Assembly: GCF_000718555.1 (NCBI RefSeq)
Contig: NZ_JOAN01000017.1
Coordinates: forward strand, 107,230-171,229
Reading direction: 5' to 3'
Source: Micromonospora chokoriensis
GTDB taxonomy: Bacteria; Actinomycetota; Actinomycetes; Mycobacteriales; Micromonosporaceae
DNA: 64,000 nt
The notes under the pieces are model-generated. The model was given only the letters and a program-made list of their open reading frames with translations. It was not told where the DNA came from and did no database searches. Positions 8,183 to 17,600 of the stretch are shown here, in pieces (position 1 is the first letter of the stretch; every line of letters starts with the position of its first letter). A program made the position numbers and the translations under genes.

Positions 8183-8617
8183 GTGTACGTCTCCGCGCGC
8201 AGCGACTATGCGCTCCGGGCGATGCTCGCCGTCGCCGCCGGCAGTGGCGGCGACGGCGACAAGGTCGGCGAGTTGGTGAAGGCGGCCAGCCTGGCCGAGG
8301 TGCAGGACATCCCGCTCAGCTTCCTGCAGGGCATCCTGCTCGACCTGCGCCGTGCTGGTCTGCTACACAGCCATCGCGGCGCCGACGGCGGTTACGCGTT
8401 GACCCGCCCAGCCGACGAGATCACCGTCGGGGACGTGCTGCGCGCGGTCGGCGGCACGCTCACCACGGTGCGCGGCCTGCCGGCCGAGCGCGCCGGCTAC
8501 CACGGAGTGGCCGCGGGGCTCACCGACGTGTGGCTGGCGGTGCACGGGGCGATCGCCACGGTGGTCGACAGCACCACCCTGGCCGACCTACTAACCCACG
8601 CCCCCACCACCTCTTGA
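8183..8617 (+). CDS. Rrf2-family transcriptional regulator
   Basis: A 144-aa winged-helix regulator. The family hallmarks are present: N-terminal YVSARSDYALRAML, the recognition region SFLQGILLDLRRAGLLHSHRG, and GGYALTRPADEITVGDVLRAV. It contains no cysteine at all, so it cannot bind an Fe-S cluster like IscR or NsrR. In that it resembles CymR, the cysteine-metabolism repressor. It starts with GTG 3 bp after ssuC and is the last gene of the sulfonate operon, which argues for feedback control of ssu genes, probably through the motifs at 5333-5350 and 5424-5444. The effector is unknown. Confidence 0.87.
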   Translation: MYVSARSDYALRAMLAVAAGSGGDGDKVGELVKAASLAEVQDIPLSFLQGILLDLRRAGLLHSHRGADGGYALTRPADEITVGDVLRAVGGTLTTVRGLPAERAGYHGVAAGLTDVWLAVHGAIATVVDSTTLADLLTHAPTTS

Positions 8618-8633
8618 GCAGCGGCAAAGGCGA

Positions 8634-8668
8634 TGTGGTCGGGTCGGTGCCCCGCCGACCCGACCACA
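8634..8668 (+). terminator. Terminator hairpin after the ssu operon
   Basis: TGTGGTCGGGTCGG at 8634-8647 pairs perfectly with 8655-8668 around a 7-base loop, 17 bp after the Rrf2 stop. The stem is strong, but little T-rich sequence follows, as is common in high-GC actinobacteria. Confidence 0.75.
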
Positions 8669-8727
8669 CCTCGTACCGATCCTGACCGGGCCTGCCCCTC
8701 CGCCTGCACCGGTCGGCCGGTCGCTGC

Positions 8728-8928
8728 TCAGCCCACGTGTGCGCCCGCCGAGCCGAGGCCCGGGTCGCCAGGACTGTGCAGCTCCACCAGACCGGCGGGT
8801 GCGTTACCCGCCGGGGTGGCGTGCCAGGGTGCGAAGGCCGCGACCATGGCGAGCAACAACCCGGCGAGCGCGACCGCGACCACCAGGATCAGTTCACGCA
8901 GCGCGCCCGAGCCGGCTTCGCCCGCCAT
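8728..8928 (-). CDS. Small single-pass membrane protein, 66 aa
   Basis: The ATG at 8928 is preceded by a GGAGG ribosome-binding site, so I use it although the frame stays open further upstream as low-complexity Arg/Pro sequence. The protein has a short N-terminus (MAGEAGSGALREL), one hydrophobic segment of about 20 residues (ILVVAVALAGLLLAMVAA) and a soluble Gly/Pro tail. I recognise no family. It is monocistronic, between the convergent ssu operon and the DEAD-box helicase gene upstream on the same strand. Confidence 0.68.
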   Translation of the reverse strand: MAGEAGSGALRELILVVAVALAGLLLAMVAAFAPWHATPAGNAPAGLVELHSPGDPGLGSAGAHVG

Positions 8929-9124
8929 GGTCACCCCTCCCGTGCCGGGCCCCCCGCCCGGTGTCCCCCGTCGGTCAGCCTCGACCACGAGCGGGCCGGG
9001 CGCAGTCGGCCAGACGACCAAGCCGATGCTGATTACCGACTCAGACGAGTGGCCAGTGCGACGCGGCGGACTGACCGGTCGGCGCGGCGGGTGGGCCGCA
9101 CGGGCAGAACATCGCGTAGACGAA

Positions 9125-9158
9125 ACCGGCCCGCCCCGCAACAGCGGGACGGGCCGGT
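9125..9158 (-). terminator. Terminator of the DEAD-box helicase gene
   Basis: Arms 9125-9139 and 9144-9158 pair over 15 bp with one mismatch and an AACA loop. The hairpin begins 15 bp beyond the helicase stop and is followed, in the minus direction, by TTTCGTC. Confidence 0.8.
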
Positions 9159-9172
9159 GAACGCGCAGAAGA

Positions 9173-10486
9173 TCAGACGGTACGGGGGCGACGCGGACGA
9201 CGGGACCGACCCGACGCGCGATGCGCCGGCCGGGCGCCACCCTCGGTGGACGCACCACCGGCGGCACGGGCCCGAACAGCGGGAGCCGGCGGCGCGACGA
9301 TGGTCACCGGCACACCGGACGGCTCGCGGGCACCGGTCACCCGGGCCAGCGACCCGTCACCCGGGCGCACCTGGACCGACTCGGGCCGGATGCCGGCGGT
9401 GGCCATCAGCCGGGACACGTCCCGGCGCTGCTCCGGCAGGACCAGGGTGACCACGGAGCCGGACTCGCCAGCGCGGGCGGTACGGCCGCCCCGGTGCAGG
9501 TAGTCCTTCGCCTCGGTCGGCGGGTCCACGTTGACCACCATGTCCAGGCCGTCCACGTGGATGCCCCGAGCCGCCACGTCGGTGGCGACCAGGGCGGTCA
9601 CCTGGCCGTTGCGGAACTGCTCCAGGATGCGGGTGCGCTGCGGCTGGGACTTGCCGCCGTGCAGCGCGGCCGCGCGAACGCCCTTGGAGAGCAGCTGGCG
9701 GGCCAGCCGGTCGGCGCGGTGCTTGGTGCCCATGAACAGGATGGTGCGGCCCTCACGGGCGGCGATCCGGGTCAACGCGTCCGGCTTGTCGACAGCGTCG
9801 ACGTGCAGCACGTGGTGGGTCATCGCGGTGACCGTCGCGGTGCCCGGATCCACCGAGTGAGTGACCGGGTTGCTCAGGAAGCGGCGGACCAGCCGGTCCA
9901 CGCCGCCGTCCAGGGTCGCGGAGAACAGCATCCGCTGCCCCTGCGGCGCGACCTGCTCCAGCAGCTTGGTGACCTGCGGCAAGAACCCCATGTCGGCCAT
10001 CTGGTCGGCCTCGTCGAGCACGGTGATCTCGACCTGGTCGAGCCGGGCGTCGCCACGGTTGATCAGGTCGTGCAGCCGACCGGGGGTGGCGACGACCACC
10101 TCGGTGCCGGCGCGCAGAGCGTCCGCCTGCCGCTGCAACGACAGCCCGCCGACGATGGTGGCGCAGCGCAGCCCGACAGCGCGGGCGTACGGGGCCAGAG
10201 CGGTGGTGACCTGCTGAGCCAGCTCGCGGGTCGGCACCAGCACCAGCGCCAGCGGACGACCCGGCCGGGCCTTACGGCCGGCGGTGCGGGACAGCAGCGG
10301 AAGCCCGAAGGCGAGGGTCTTTCCGGAGCCGGTACGACCCCGGCCCAGCACATCCCGGCCAGCGAGCGAGTCGGGCAGCGTCGCCGACTGGATCGGGAAC
10401 GGCTCGGTGATGCCCTGCGCGGTCAGCGCGGTGAGCAGTGCCGGTGCCAGACCGGTATGAGCGAAAGACGGAATAACTGTGGTCAT
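9173..10486 (-). CDS. DEAD-box ATP-dependent RNA helicase (RhlE-like)
   Basis: A 437-aa RNA helicase with two RecA-like domains. In order: Q motif region (FPIQSATLPDSLAGRDVLG), motif I GRTGSGKT, PTRELA, TPGR, motif II DEAD (VLDEADQMADMGF), motif III SAT, ATDVAARGIHVDG, and motif VI HRGGRTARAG, where HRIGRTGRAG is the usual form. A basic, disordered C-terminal tail (RASGRSRRPRRPRTV) probably adds RNA binding. I take the ATG at 10486, preceded by GAGGAAGG, over a longer frame. It lies downstream of the cold-shock gene with a structured 222-bp leader between them, suggesting a role in cold or RNA-structure stress. Confidence 0.92.
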   Translation of the reverse strand: MTTVIPSFAHTGLAPALLTALTAQGITEPFPIQSATLPDSLAGRDVLGRGRTGSGKTLAFGLPLLSRTAGRKARPGRPLALVLVPTRELAQQVTTALAPYARAVGLRCATIVGGLSLQRQADALRAGTEVVVATPGRLHDLINRGDARLDQVEITVLDEADQMADMGFLPQVTKLLEQVAPQGQRMLFSATLDGGVDRLVRRFLSNPVTHSVDPGTATVTAMTHHVLHVDAVDKPDALTRIAAREGRTILFMGTKHRADRLARQLLSKGVRAAALHGGKSQPQRTRILEQFRNGQVTALVATDVAARGIHVDGLDMVVNVDPPTEAKDYLHRGGRTARAGESGSVVTLVLPEQRRDVSRLMATAGIRPESVQVRPGDGSLARVTGAREPSGVPVTIVAPPAPAVRARAAGGASTEGGARPAHRASGRSRRPRRPRTV

Positions 10487-10708
10487 GCGGAAGCCTTCCT
10501 CGACGCGGCACGTGTCGAGGGAGGGCGCCGAAGTCGGCGCTGTCACCGGCGGAAAAAGGCCGCCAGGACTCACAAGCACGAACCGAAGGGAGTACAGGCC
10601 GGCCCGCCGCCAGGCCGCTGCCTGCCGAAGCAGGCGAGGGCGGGGCGGGCCGGTCCCGTCACCGTCACACCCGGAGGGCGCGACAGGTAATGCTGACCGA
10701 TCCGAAGA
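10487..10708 (-). promoter_or_regulatory. Structured leader between csp and the RNA helicase gene
   Basis: Several nested hairpins occupy this gap. CCTCGAC/GTCGAGG (10498-10504 with 10514-10520) sits 11 bp before the helicase start. GCGCCG/CGGCGC (10525-10530 with 10535-10540) follows. GCCTGC/GCAGGC with a CGAA loop is at 10620-10635, nested inside a 10-bp stem at 10599-10608 with 10644-10653. The outer ones may end the csp transcript; those near the start codon could control helicase translation. Confidence 0.5.
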
Positions 10709-10912
10709 TCAGAGCGGGCGGATGTTCTCCGCCTGCGGGCCCTTCTGACCCTGGGTCACCTCGAACTCGACCCGCTGGTTCTCGTCCAGGCTCCGGTAGC
10801 CGGAGGACTGGATCGCCGAGAAGTGGGCGAAGACGTCGGCGCCGCCGCCGTCCGGGGTGATGAAGCCGAAGCCCTTGTCAGCGTTGAACCACTTCACGGT
10901 GCCAATAGCCAT
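10709..10912 (-). CDS. Cold-shock protein (CspA family)
   Basis: A 67-aa single cold-shock domain that binds single-stranded RNA and DNA. RNP1 is KGFGFI and RNP2 is VFAHF, within [18 protein letters not shown] and [11 protein letters not shown]. Length and motifs are exactly those of the family. The ATG at 10912 follows an AAGGAGA site; the longer open frame upstream is a shadow. A long, hairpin-bearing 5' region lies upstream, as often seen for csp genes. Transcription may run on into the helicase gene. Confidence 0.95.
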   Translation of the reverse strand: MAIGTVKWFNADKGFGFITPDGGGADVFAHFSAIQSSGYRSLDENQRVEFEVTQGQKGPQAENIRPL

Positions 10913-11033
10913 GTGTTTCGTCTCCTTGACGGAACGTCGGACGCGCACTTGTTGCGTGCCCGAAGAGGAGCGCTCCGCGCGGGGATGCGCGAATCGCCTG
11001 TCGCTTCTGGTCGCCCCGCCCGGAGAACTCCGG

Positions 11034-11074
11034 ACACAACAAAGAGCGCCTGGGGCCACAATCCCGCCAGGCGC
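11034..11074 (-). terminator. Rho-independent-like terminator after adnB
   Basis: GCGCCTGG (11046-11053) pairs with CCAGGCGC (11067-11074) around 13 bases. Read on the minus strand it is followed by TCTTTGTTGTG, unusually T-rich for this genome. It lies 65 bp past the adnB stop and upstream of csp, so it most likely ends the adnAB transcript. Confidence 0.7.
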
Positions 11075-11138
11075 ACACAGAGTCTCTGGTAACCAAAACT
11101 GCAACCCGGTCAACCTACCATGGTTTTCCCCGCCATGG

Positions 11139-14100
11139 TCAATGTTGGGCGGAATCCTCGGGCAACTGGGCGATCATGGCGGTGAGCCCCGTCACATCCA
11201 GCAGGTCAGCGGGCCGGACAGTCACCCCGTGCCGGACGTAATGGAACGCCGCGCCCACCCGGTCCACCGGCACGCCGGCCAACTCTGCCCAGGCCAGCCG
11301 GTACACGGCCAGCTGCACGGCAGCCACCTCGGCCGCCGGGCCGGAGGGCTGGGCCCCGGTCTTCCAGTCGACCACGTCGAACCGCCCACCCGGCCGGGCG
11401 AAGACCGCGTCCATCCGGCCCCGCACCACCACGCCCGCGATCACCGTGGCGAACGGCACCTCCACCTCCACCGGGGCCCGATCGGCCCACTCGCTGGCCA
11501 GGAACCGCTCCTGAAGCTCGACCAGAGCCTCGTCCGGCGCGGCATCGGCGTCGGCAGCGCCCGGCAGCTCGTCCAGGTCCAGCAGGCGGTCGGCGCCGAA
11601 GCGCTGCTCCAACCAGGCGTGGAAGGCGGTGCCCCGGCGGGCGTACGGGTTGGGTTCGGCCGGCACCGGGCGACGCAGCGTGCGGGCCAGCGCCGCCGGA
11701 TCGCGCCGCAACGCGACCAGCTGGGTCACGCTCAGCGCCCCGGGCAGAGCCACCTCGACCGCACCGGAGAGCCGGGTCAGCTCGGCGCGCTCGGCCAACA
11801 GCAGGTCCGCTTCGCGCTGCCAGCGCGCCACCTCCGGATCCACCACCGCTACCGGCTCAGCCTGCGACCCGACCGGCGGCACCGGCTCGGCGAGTACCGG
11901 CCCGACCGGCCCGGGGAGGGCCGCAGCCGGACCGTCGGCCATCAGGCGGCGCACCAACCCGGCTGCCTCGGCCAAGGCTGGCCGGCGACCACCCAGCGGG
12001 TCGGCCGGCCACTCCGCGCGGAGCACCACCTCGGCCGTGGGGTTCGTCGCGTCGGGAGTCGGCTCCGGTGCCCACACGTCGATCAGATGCCCCGGCCCGC
12101 CGTCCAGGCAGGCGTCGTACACCTCCCGCAGGAAGACCGACGGACCTCGCGGCCGCTTCGTGCCCTCCCCCCACCAGTAACCGGAGCAGAGCAGCAGCCG
12201 ACGCGGCCGGGTGACCGCCACGTACGTCAGTCGGCGTTCCTCCCGCTCGTCGTGGGCCCGCCACGCGTCGGTGAAGTCGGTCACCGCCCGCGCCACCGCC
12301 CGCTGGTCGGCCGCCTCGTCGAGCGCCAACTCGGGCAACCCGTCGGCGTCGCCGCGCAGCGGGAACGGCAGCACGCCCAGCCCGCCCAGCCAGTGGTCGG
12401 AGTTGCGGACCGGCCCCGGCCACAGCCCACGACTGAGCCCGGCCACCGCCACCACGTCCCACTCCAGACCCTTGGCGGCGTGCGCGGTGACCACCTGCAC
12501 CGCGCCTTCCACCACCTCGACCTCGCCCGGCGCCAGGCCACGCTCCTCGTCCTCGGCGGCGGCCAGGTAGGACAGGAAGCCGGACAGGGTCGCGCCGGGC
12601 GTCTCCCCGCTGAACCGGGCCGCCACGTCGCCGAGCGCGTCCAGGTGACCCCGGGCCAGGCCCGCGTCGCCAGCGCCGTCCCGCCCGGCCCGCACGGCGA
12701 CCTCCACGTCCAGGCCGATGGTCCGCTCGATGTCCGCGATCAGGTCCGGCAACGCCTGGTCCAGGCGGTAGCGCAGCAGCGCCAACTCCCGGCCGTACGC
12801 ACGCATCCGCGCGAACCCCTCCGCCGAGTACGCCTGCGCCGGCCCGAGGTCGGCCAGCGCCTCCACAAGCGTCGCCTCGTCCAGCAGGTCGGGGCTGATC
12901 TCGGCGGCCTCGTCGGCGGCCACCTGTCGCCGGGCGTTCGCGATGGCCCGAGCCCGTCGGTGCAACGCCACCAGGTCACGCGGCCCGATCCGCCAACGGG
13001 CGCCGGTGAGCAGCCGCAGCAACGCGGCGCCATCGGTCGGGTCGGCCAGCACCCGCAGCGTGCAGACCACGTCGCGTACCTCGGGGGTGTCCAGCAGACC
13101 ACCCAGCCCGACCACCTCGACCGGAAGACCGCGCTCGCGCAGCGCCGACTCGATCGCCGGGATCTGACTGCGGACCCGGACCAGCACGGCGGTCGTCGGA
13201 CGCTGCGCCACCGGGATGTGCTCCGGGGCCGCGCCCGGCATCCGGGCCGCCCCACGCCAGGCGGCGAGCACGCTGTCCGCGATCCACCCGGCCTCGTCGG
13301 CGTACGTGGGCAGCATCGCGCAGTGCACCGTGCCGCCGGCCGTGCCCCCCGGGCTGCGGTGCGGGATCGGGTCCCGGACGGTCAGCGCGGAGCGCAGCTC
13401 CGGCACCCGGGCACCCGCCGCGCGCAGCGGGGTGGAGAGCGCGTTCGCCACCCGGAGGATCTCCGGACGGTTGCGCCAACTCGTGGTGAGCCCCAACGCC
13501 GGGGCCGGCTCACCGTCGGCGCGGGCGAACTCGGTGGGGAACCGGTCCAGCGTGCCGGCGCTGGCCCCTCGCCAGCCGTAGATCGACTGGCACGGGTCGC
13601 CCACCGCGGTCACCGGGTGCCCGCCACCGAACAGCGCGTTGAGCAGCACCACCTGGGCGTGGCTGGTGTCCTGGTACTCGTCGAGCAGCACCGCCCGGAA
13701 GCGGCCTCGCTCGATCTCGCCGACCCCCGGGTGATCCCGGGCCACCCGGGCCGCCCGGGCGAGCTGGTCGGCGAAGTCCATCGCCTCGAAGTCCAGCTTG
13801 CGCCGGGCGTACGCCCGCACCAGCGGCAGCAGACGCAACCGGGTCTGCTGGAGGGTGAGCGCCTTGCGCACGTCGGCGTAGACCCGACCCGGCCGAGACT
13901 GCACCTCGGCGAAGAACCGACCGGTCCAGGCCGCCAGGTCGTCCGGCGCGACCAGATGCTCGTCCAACTCCCCGGCGAGAGCCAGCACCGCGTCGGTGAT
14001 GGTGCTCGGCATCCGGTCCACCTCGGACATGTCGCCGTCGTAGTTGCGCACCAGCAGGTCGACCAACTGCCAACGGGACGCCTCGGTGAGCAGCCGGGTG

Positions 14101-14561
14101 GATGGCTCGTAGCCAGCCCGCAGCCCGTGCTCGGTGACGATCCGCCCCGCGTACGAGTGGTAGGTGGAGACGGTGGGCTCACCCGCGAGCGGATCGTCCA
14201 GCGGGTCGCGTCCCTGCCGGCCGAGGCGGCGGATCAACTGGTCGAGCCGGGTCCGTACCCGATGGGCCAGCTCGCCGGCCGCCTTGCGGGTGAAGGTCAG
14301 CCCGAGGATCTGCTCCGGCCGCACGTACGAGTTGGCCACCAGCCAGACCACCCGCGCGGCCATCGTCTCGGTCTTGCCCGACCCGGCGCCCGCGACCACC
14401 AGCAGCGGCTCCACCGGGGCGGCGATGATCGCCGCCTGCTCCCGGGTGGGTGCCGGCAACCGCAGCAGCTTGGCCAGCTCCACCGGCGTGTACCGAGGGC
14501 CGGAGTCCGCGAGCCGGGGCGTCGGCGCGGGACCCGCGCCGAACAGGGTGGGCTGGGTCAC
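11139..14561 (-). CDS. adnB: AdnB-like helicase-nuclease subunit
   Basis: A 1140-aa subunit of the AdnAB complex, the actinobacterial counterpart of RecBCD/AddAB that resects double-strand breaks for recombination. The N-terminal UvrD-like motor has Walker A GAGSGKT (residues 58-64), [11 protein letters not shown], motif [35 protein letters not shown] and [12 protein letters not shown]. The C-terminus is a RecB-type nuclease: [13 protein letters not shown], and DVVDWKTG near residue 1063, then QLAVYRLAW. It starts with GTG at 14561, directly after a tandem repeat separating it from adnA, and is probably expressed with adnA. Motor motifs are complete, matching its role as the main translocase in mycobacteria. 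Confidence 0.92.
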   Translation of the reverse strand: MTQPTLFGAGPAPTPRLADSGPRYTPVELAKLLRLPAPTREQAAIIAAPVEPLLVVAGAGSGKTETMAARVVWLVANSYVRPEQILGLTFTRKAAGELAHRVRTRLDQLIRRLGRQGRDPLDDPLAGEPTVSTYHSYAGRIVTEHGLRAGYEPSTRLLTEASRWQLVDLLVRNYDGDMSEVDRMPSTITDAVLALAGELDEHLVAPDDLAAWTGRFFAEVQSRPGRVYADVRKALTLQQTRLRLLPLVRAYARRKLDFEAMDFADQLARAARVARDHPGVGEIERGRFRAVLLDEYQDTSHAQVVLLNALFGGGHPVTAVGDPCQSIYGWRGASAGTLDRFPTEFARADGEPAPALGLTTSWRNRPEILRVANALSTPLRAAGARVPELRSALTVRDPIPHRSPGGTAGGTVHCAMLPTYADEAGWIADSVLAAWRGAARMPGAAPEHIPVAQRPTTAVLVRVRSQIPAIESALRERGLPVEVVGLGGLLDTPEVRDVVCTLRVLADPTDGAALLRLLTGARWRIGPRDLVALHRRARAIANARRQVAADEAAEISPDLLDEATLVEALADLGPAQAYSAEGFARMRAYGRELALLRYRLDQALPDLIADIERTIGLDVEVAVRAGRDGAGDAGLARGHLDALGDVAARFSGETPGATLSGFLSYLAAAEDEERGLAPGEVEVVEGAVQVVTAHAAKGLEWDVVAVAGLSRGLWPGPVRNSDHWLGGLGVLPFPLRGDADGLPELALDEAADQRAVARAVTDFTDAWRAHDEREERRLTYVAVTRPRRLLLCSGYWWGEGTKRPRGPSVFLREVYDACLDGGPGHLIDVWAPEPTPDATNPTAEVVLRAEWPADPLGGRRPALAEAAGLVRRLMADGPAAALPGPVGPVLAEPVPPVGSQAEPVAVVDPEVARWQREADLLLAERAELTRLSGAVEVALPGALSVTQLVALRRDPAALARTLRRPVPAEPNPYARRGTAFHAWLEQRFGADRLLDLDELPGAADADAAPDEALVELQERFLASEWADRAPVEVEVPFATVIAGVVVRGRMDAVFARPGGRFDVVDWKTGAQPSGPAAEVAAVQLAVYRLAWAELAGVPVDRVGAAFHYVRHGVTVRPADLLDVTGLTAMIAQLPEDSAQH

Positions 14562-14562
14562 T

Positions 14563-14679
14563 GTGTCATCTCAGTTCGGGACTGCGGGGCTCGCAACATC
14601 GGCTCACTCCTCGCCCTCACCGTGTCATCTCAGTTCGGGACTGCGGGGCTCGCAACATCGGCTCACTCCTCGCCCTCAC
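14563..14679. repeat. Tandem 59-bp repeat between adnA and adnB
   Basis: Two identical 58-bp copies (14563-14620 and 14622-14679) at 59-bp period make up the entire gap between adnA and adnB. The last adnA codon and its TGA (14676-14678) lie in one copy, and the adnB GTG lies 2 bp beyond the other. On the coding strand each copy contains GGCGAGGAGTGAGCCGATG. A related segment, GCGAGGAGCGAGCCGA, occurs between dapE and dapD at about 21249-21264. Confidence 0.9.
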
Positions 14680-17600
14680 GGATTCTCCGAAGGACGGACG
14701 GTTGGCGGCTCGACCACCTGACGCCCCTGCCCGGAGACTGGGCAACTGGTGCGCACCGGGCAGACCCGGCACTTGGAGTTGGCCACCGCGGCGAACGTGG
14801 CGGCTGCCATCGTATCGGCGGTCCGCCGGACCAGCGCGGTCGCCCAACCGGCCGCCGGCCCCTCGCTGGCCGCCGGCTGGTTCTGCTCCCGGGCGTCCTT
14901 GGCGGAGGTCCCGAGCTGCACCAGCGCGGCTCCCCCGGACTCGTCACCGAACTCGGCGAACGCCCCGGCCTCCACCGCCGCCTGGTAGGCGCCGAGCTGT
15001 GGGTGCTCCGCCAACTCGCTGCCGGTGACAGCTGTGGACTTGCCGGTCTTCAGGTCGATCACCACGAGCCGCCCGGCCTCGTCGACCTCCAGCCGGTCGA
15101 CCCGACCGGTCAGGTCGACGGGCCGGTTCGGGTCGTCCAGGCGGACCGCGAACTCGTGCTCGATGGCGAGCAGCCGACGCGGGTTGGTGGCCAGCCAGCG
15201 CAGCAGCTTGTCGACCATCGCCTCGGCGCGCTCCCGCTCCGGCCCGGCCATCCACCGTGCCGCCAGCTCGATGGCGTCGAACCGGGCGGCCACATAGTCG
15301 AGCAGCGCACCCCGGTCGGCGCTGGCGTCCTCGGCGAGCATCGCGGCGGCGTGCACCAGGTTGCCGACCCCCTGGGCCGTGCTGGTCGGGCCGCTGCCGC
15401 CGTGCCGTTCCAGCAACCACCGCAGGCTGCACCGCAGCGCGCTCTCCATGGCCGACGGGGTGACCCGCACCGGGTCTCCGTCGTCGACGAGCGGCCGGTC
15501 GTCGGAGAGCACGCGCAACCCCCACCAGTCGTCGGGGTGCGCGCCGGGCACCCCGGCGGCGGCGAGCCGGGCCAGCTCGGCCGCCGCGGCGCGCCGCCGG
15601 GCGGCCGGGGCGGCCGGGTCGGTGATGGCGGTACGCAGCTCCGCGACCAGCGCCGGCAGGGTGAGCGCCCGGGGCGGACGGGTCACCGGCAGCGCCCCGG
15701 GACGATCCGGCTCGTCGTCGCCGGTCGTGCCGTTGGTTGCGGCGCCGTCGGAAGGAGTGGCATTCGGTGGACTGACGGCGGGGCCGCCGGCCTGCGGGCC
15801 GGTGCGCGGGCCCGGCGGTGTCGACGGGTCGGCCGGCCCACCACCGCTCGGCGGGCCAGAAGGCGTGGGCGGGCCGGGCGGCGTGGGCGGGCTGGGCGGC
15901 GGTGGGCCGGGCGGCGGCGTGCTCGGGCCTAGCTCGTGCAGGAACCGGCTGGGCTGCTCCTCATGGTCGTCACCGCCGACGGCGGCCGAGGCCACGGCGC
16001 TGACCAGCAGTCGGTGCCGGGCCCGGCTGATGGCGACGTGGAAGAGCCGGCGCTCCTCGTCCAGCAACGCCGACGTCTGACCCACCACGTTCGCCGCGGT
16101 CGCGCCGTCGACCGAGCGGCCGGTCAGCACGTCGACCAGCCGCTCGGAGCCGAGCAGGCTGCCGCGCAGCCGCAGGTCCGGCCAGATGCCCTCCTGTACG
16201 CCGGCCACCGCGACCAGGTCCCATTCCAGGCCCTTCGCGGCGTGCGCGGTGAGCAGGCGTACCGCCGCACCCCGGTCGGCGGTCGGGGCGATGGTGTCGG
16301 CCGGCAGGTCCTGGGCGAGCACGTGGTCGAGGAAGACCTCGGTCCGGGCACCGGGCAGCCGGTCGGTGAACCGGGCCGCCGCGTCGAAGAGCACCAGCAC
16401 GGCGTCCAGGTCGCGGTCGGCCGCCTCGGCCCGCCGTCGCCGAGCCAGGTCGCCCTCGCCGGCCTCCGGGCGCCCCTGGTTGATCGCGCCGGCCCACCGC
16501 TCGGCGAGACCACTGGCGTGCCAGACGGCCCAGAGCACGTCCTCGGCGGTCGAGCCCGGCCGGGCGGCGGCCTCGCGTGCGATGGCCAGCAGCCCGGCCA
16601 CCGCCTGAGCTGGCTCCGCCCAGTGCCGGTCGATGCTGGCCAGCTCCTCCGGATCGCGCAACGCCTCGACGATCAGCTCCCCGGAGGGGCGTCGGTCACC
16701 GCCGGCCAGCGCGAGCGCGCGCAGGCCCTGGCGCAGCCGCCGCTCGGCCAGCGGGTCGGCGCCGCCCAGCGACGAGTGCAGCAGAGTGACCGCCGCCTCC
16801 TCGTCGAGGCGTTCCGGCTCCAGCGCGCAGCGCAGCAGGAGCAGCAGCGGCGCGACCGCTGGTTGCAGGTGCAGGGGCAGATCCTCGCCGTGCACCACGG
16901 TGGGCACCCCAGCGGCGTGCAGCGCCCGTCGCAGGGTGGGCAGCTGCAACGCGGTGGACCGCACCAGCACCGCCATCCGGGACCAGGGCACGCCGTCGAG
17001 CAGGTGCGCCGAGCGCAGCGCGTGGGCCAGCCAGGCGGCCTCGCTGGTCGCCGAGCGGAACGTGTGCACCTCGACCGCGCCGGGCGGCGCGTCCGGCAGT
17101 GGGTGCAGCCGGCGGTGCGCGGCCGGGCCACGCAGCCGACGACCCAGCCGGGCGATCGCCGCGAGCAGACCGGGCCCGGCCCGGTACGACGTGCTCAGCA
17201 GCACCTGCGCGGCCGGCGCACCGGAAGCGGTGCGGAATCGGTGCGGGAAGGTCGCCACCCCGGCCGGATCGGCACCCCGGAAGGCGTACGTAGAGGAGTC
17301 CGGGTCGGCGAACGCGACAAGCGACTTGCCGCCACCCGCGATCACCGAGAGCAGCTCCAACTGGGCGGGGTCGGTGTCGGCCAGCTCGTCGAGGTAGACG
17401 TGGGCGAGCCGACGGCGCTCGGCGGCCAACAGTTCCTCGTCGTCGCGCAGCAGCCCGGTGGCCGCCCGGACCAGCTCCGCCGGGTCGTACGCGATGGAGC
17501 CCCGGTTGCTGACGTCGCGCAGCGCGAGCACTGCGACGTACTCCCGGAGGAAGCGCGCGGCGGCCGGCCAGTCGGCGCGGCCGAGCTTCTCGCCCAGCCG

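Noticed and set aside
8929..9267. N-terminal extension of the 66-aa membrane protein to 179 residues
   Set aside because: The extension is Arg/Pro-rich without structure, and the strong GGAGG lies before the internal ATG at 8928.
14563..14679. Possible CRISPR array
   Set aside because: The two units are directly adjacent with a single base between them, so there are no spacers, and no cas genes are present.
10857..15932. Very long plus-strand open frame (1691 codons) opposite adnA and adnB
   Set aside because: It mirrors strongly conserved minus-strand genes, is composed of Arg/Pro/Gly/His low-complexity sequence, and has no domain or ribosome-binding site. It is a GC-rich shadow frame.
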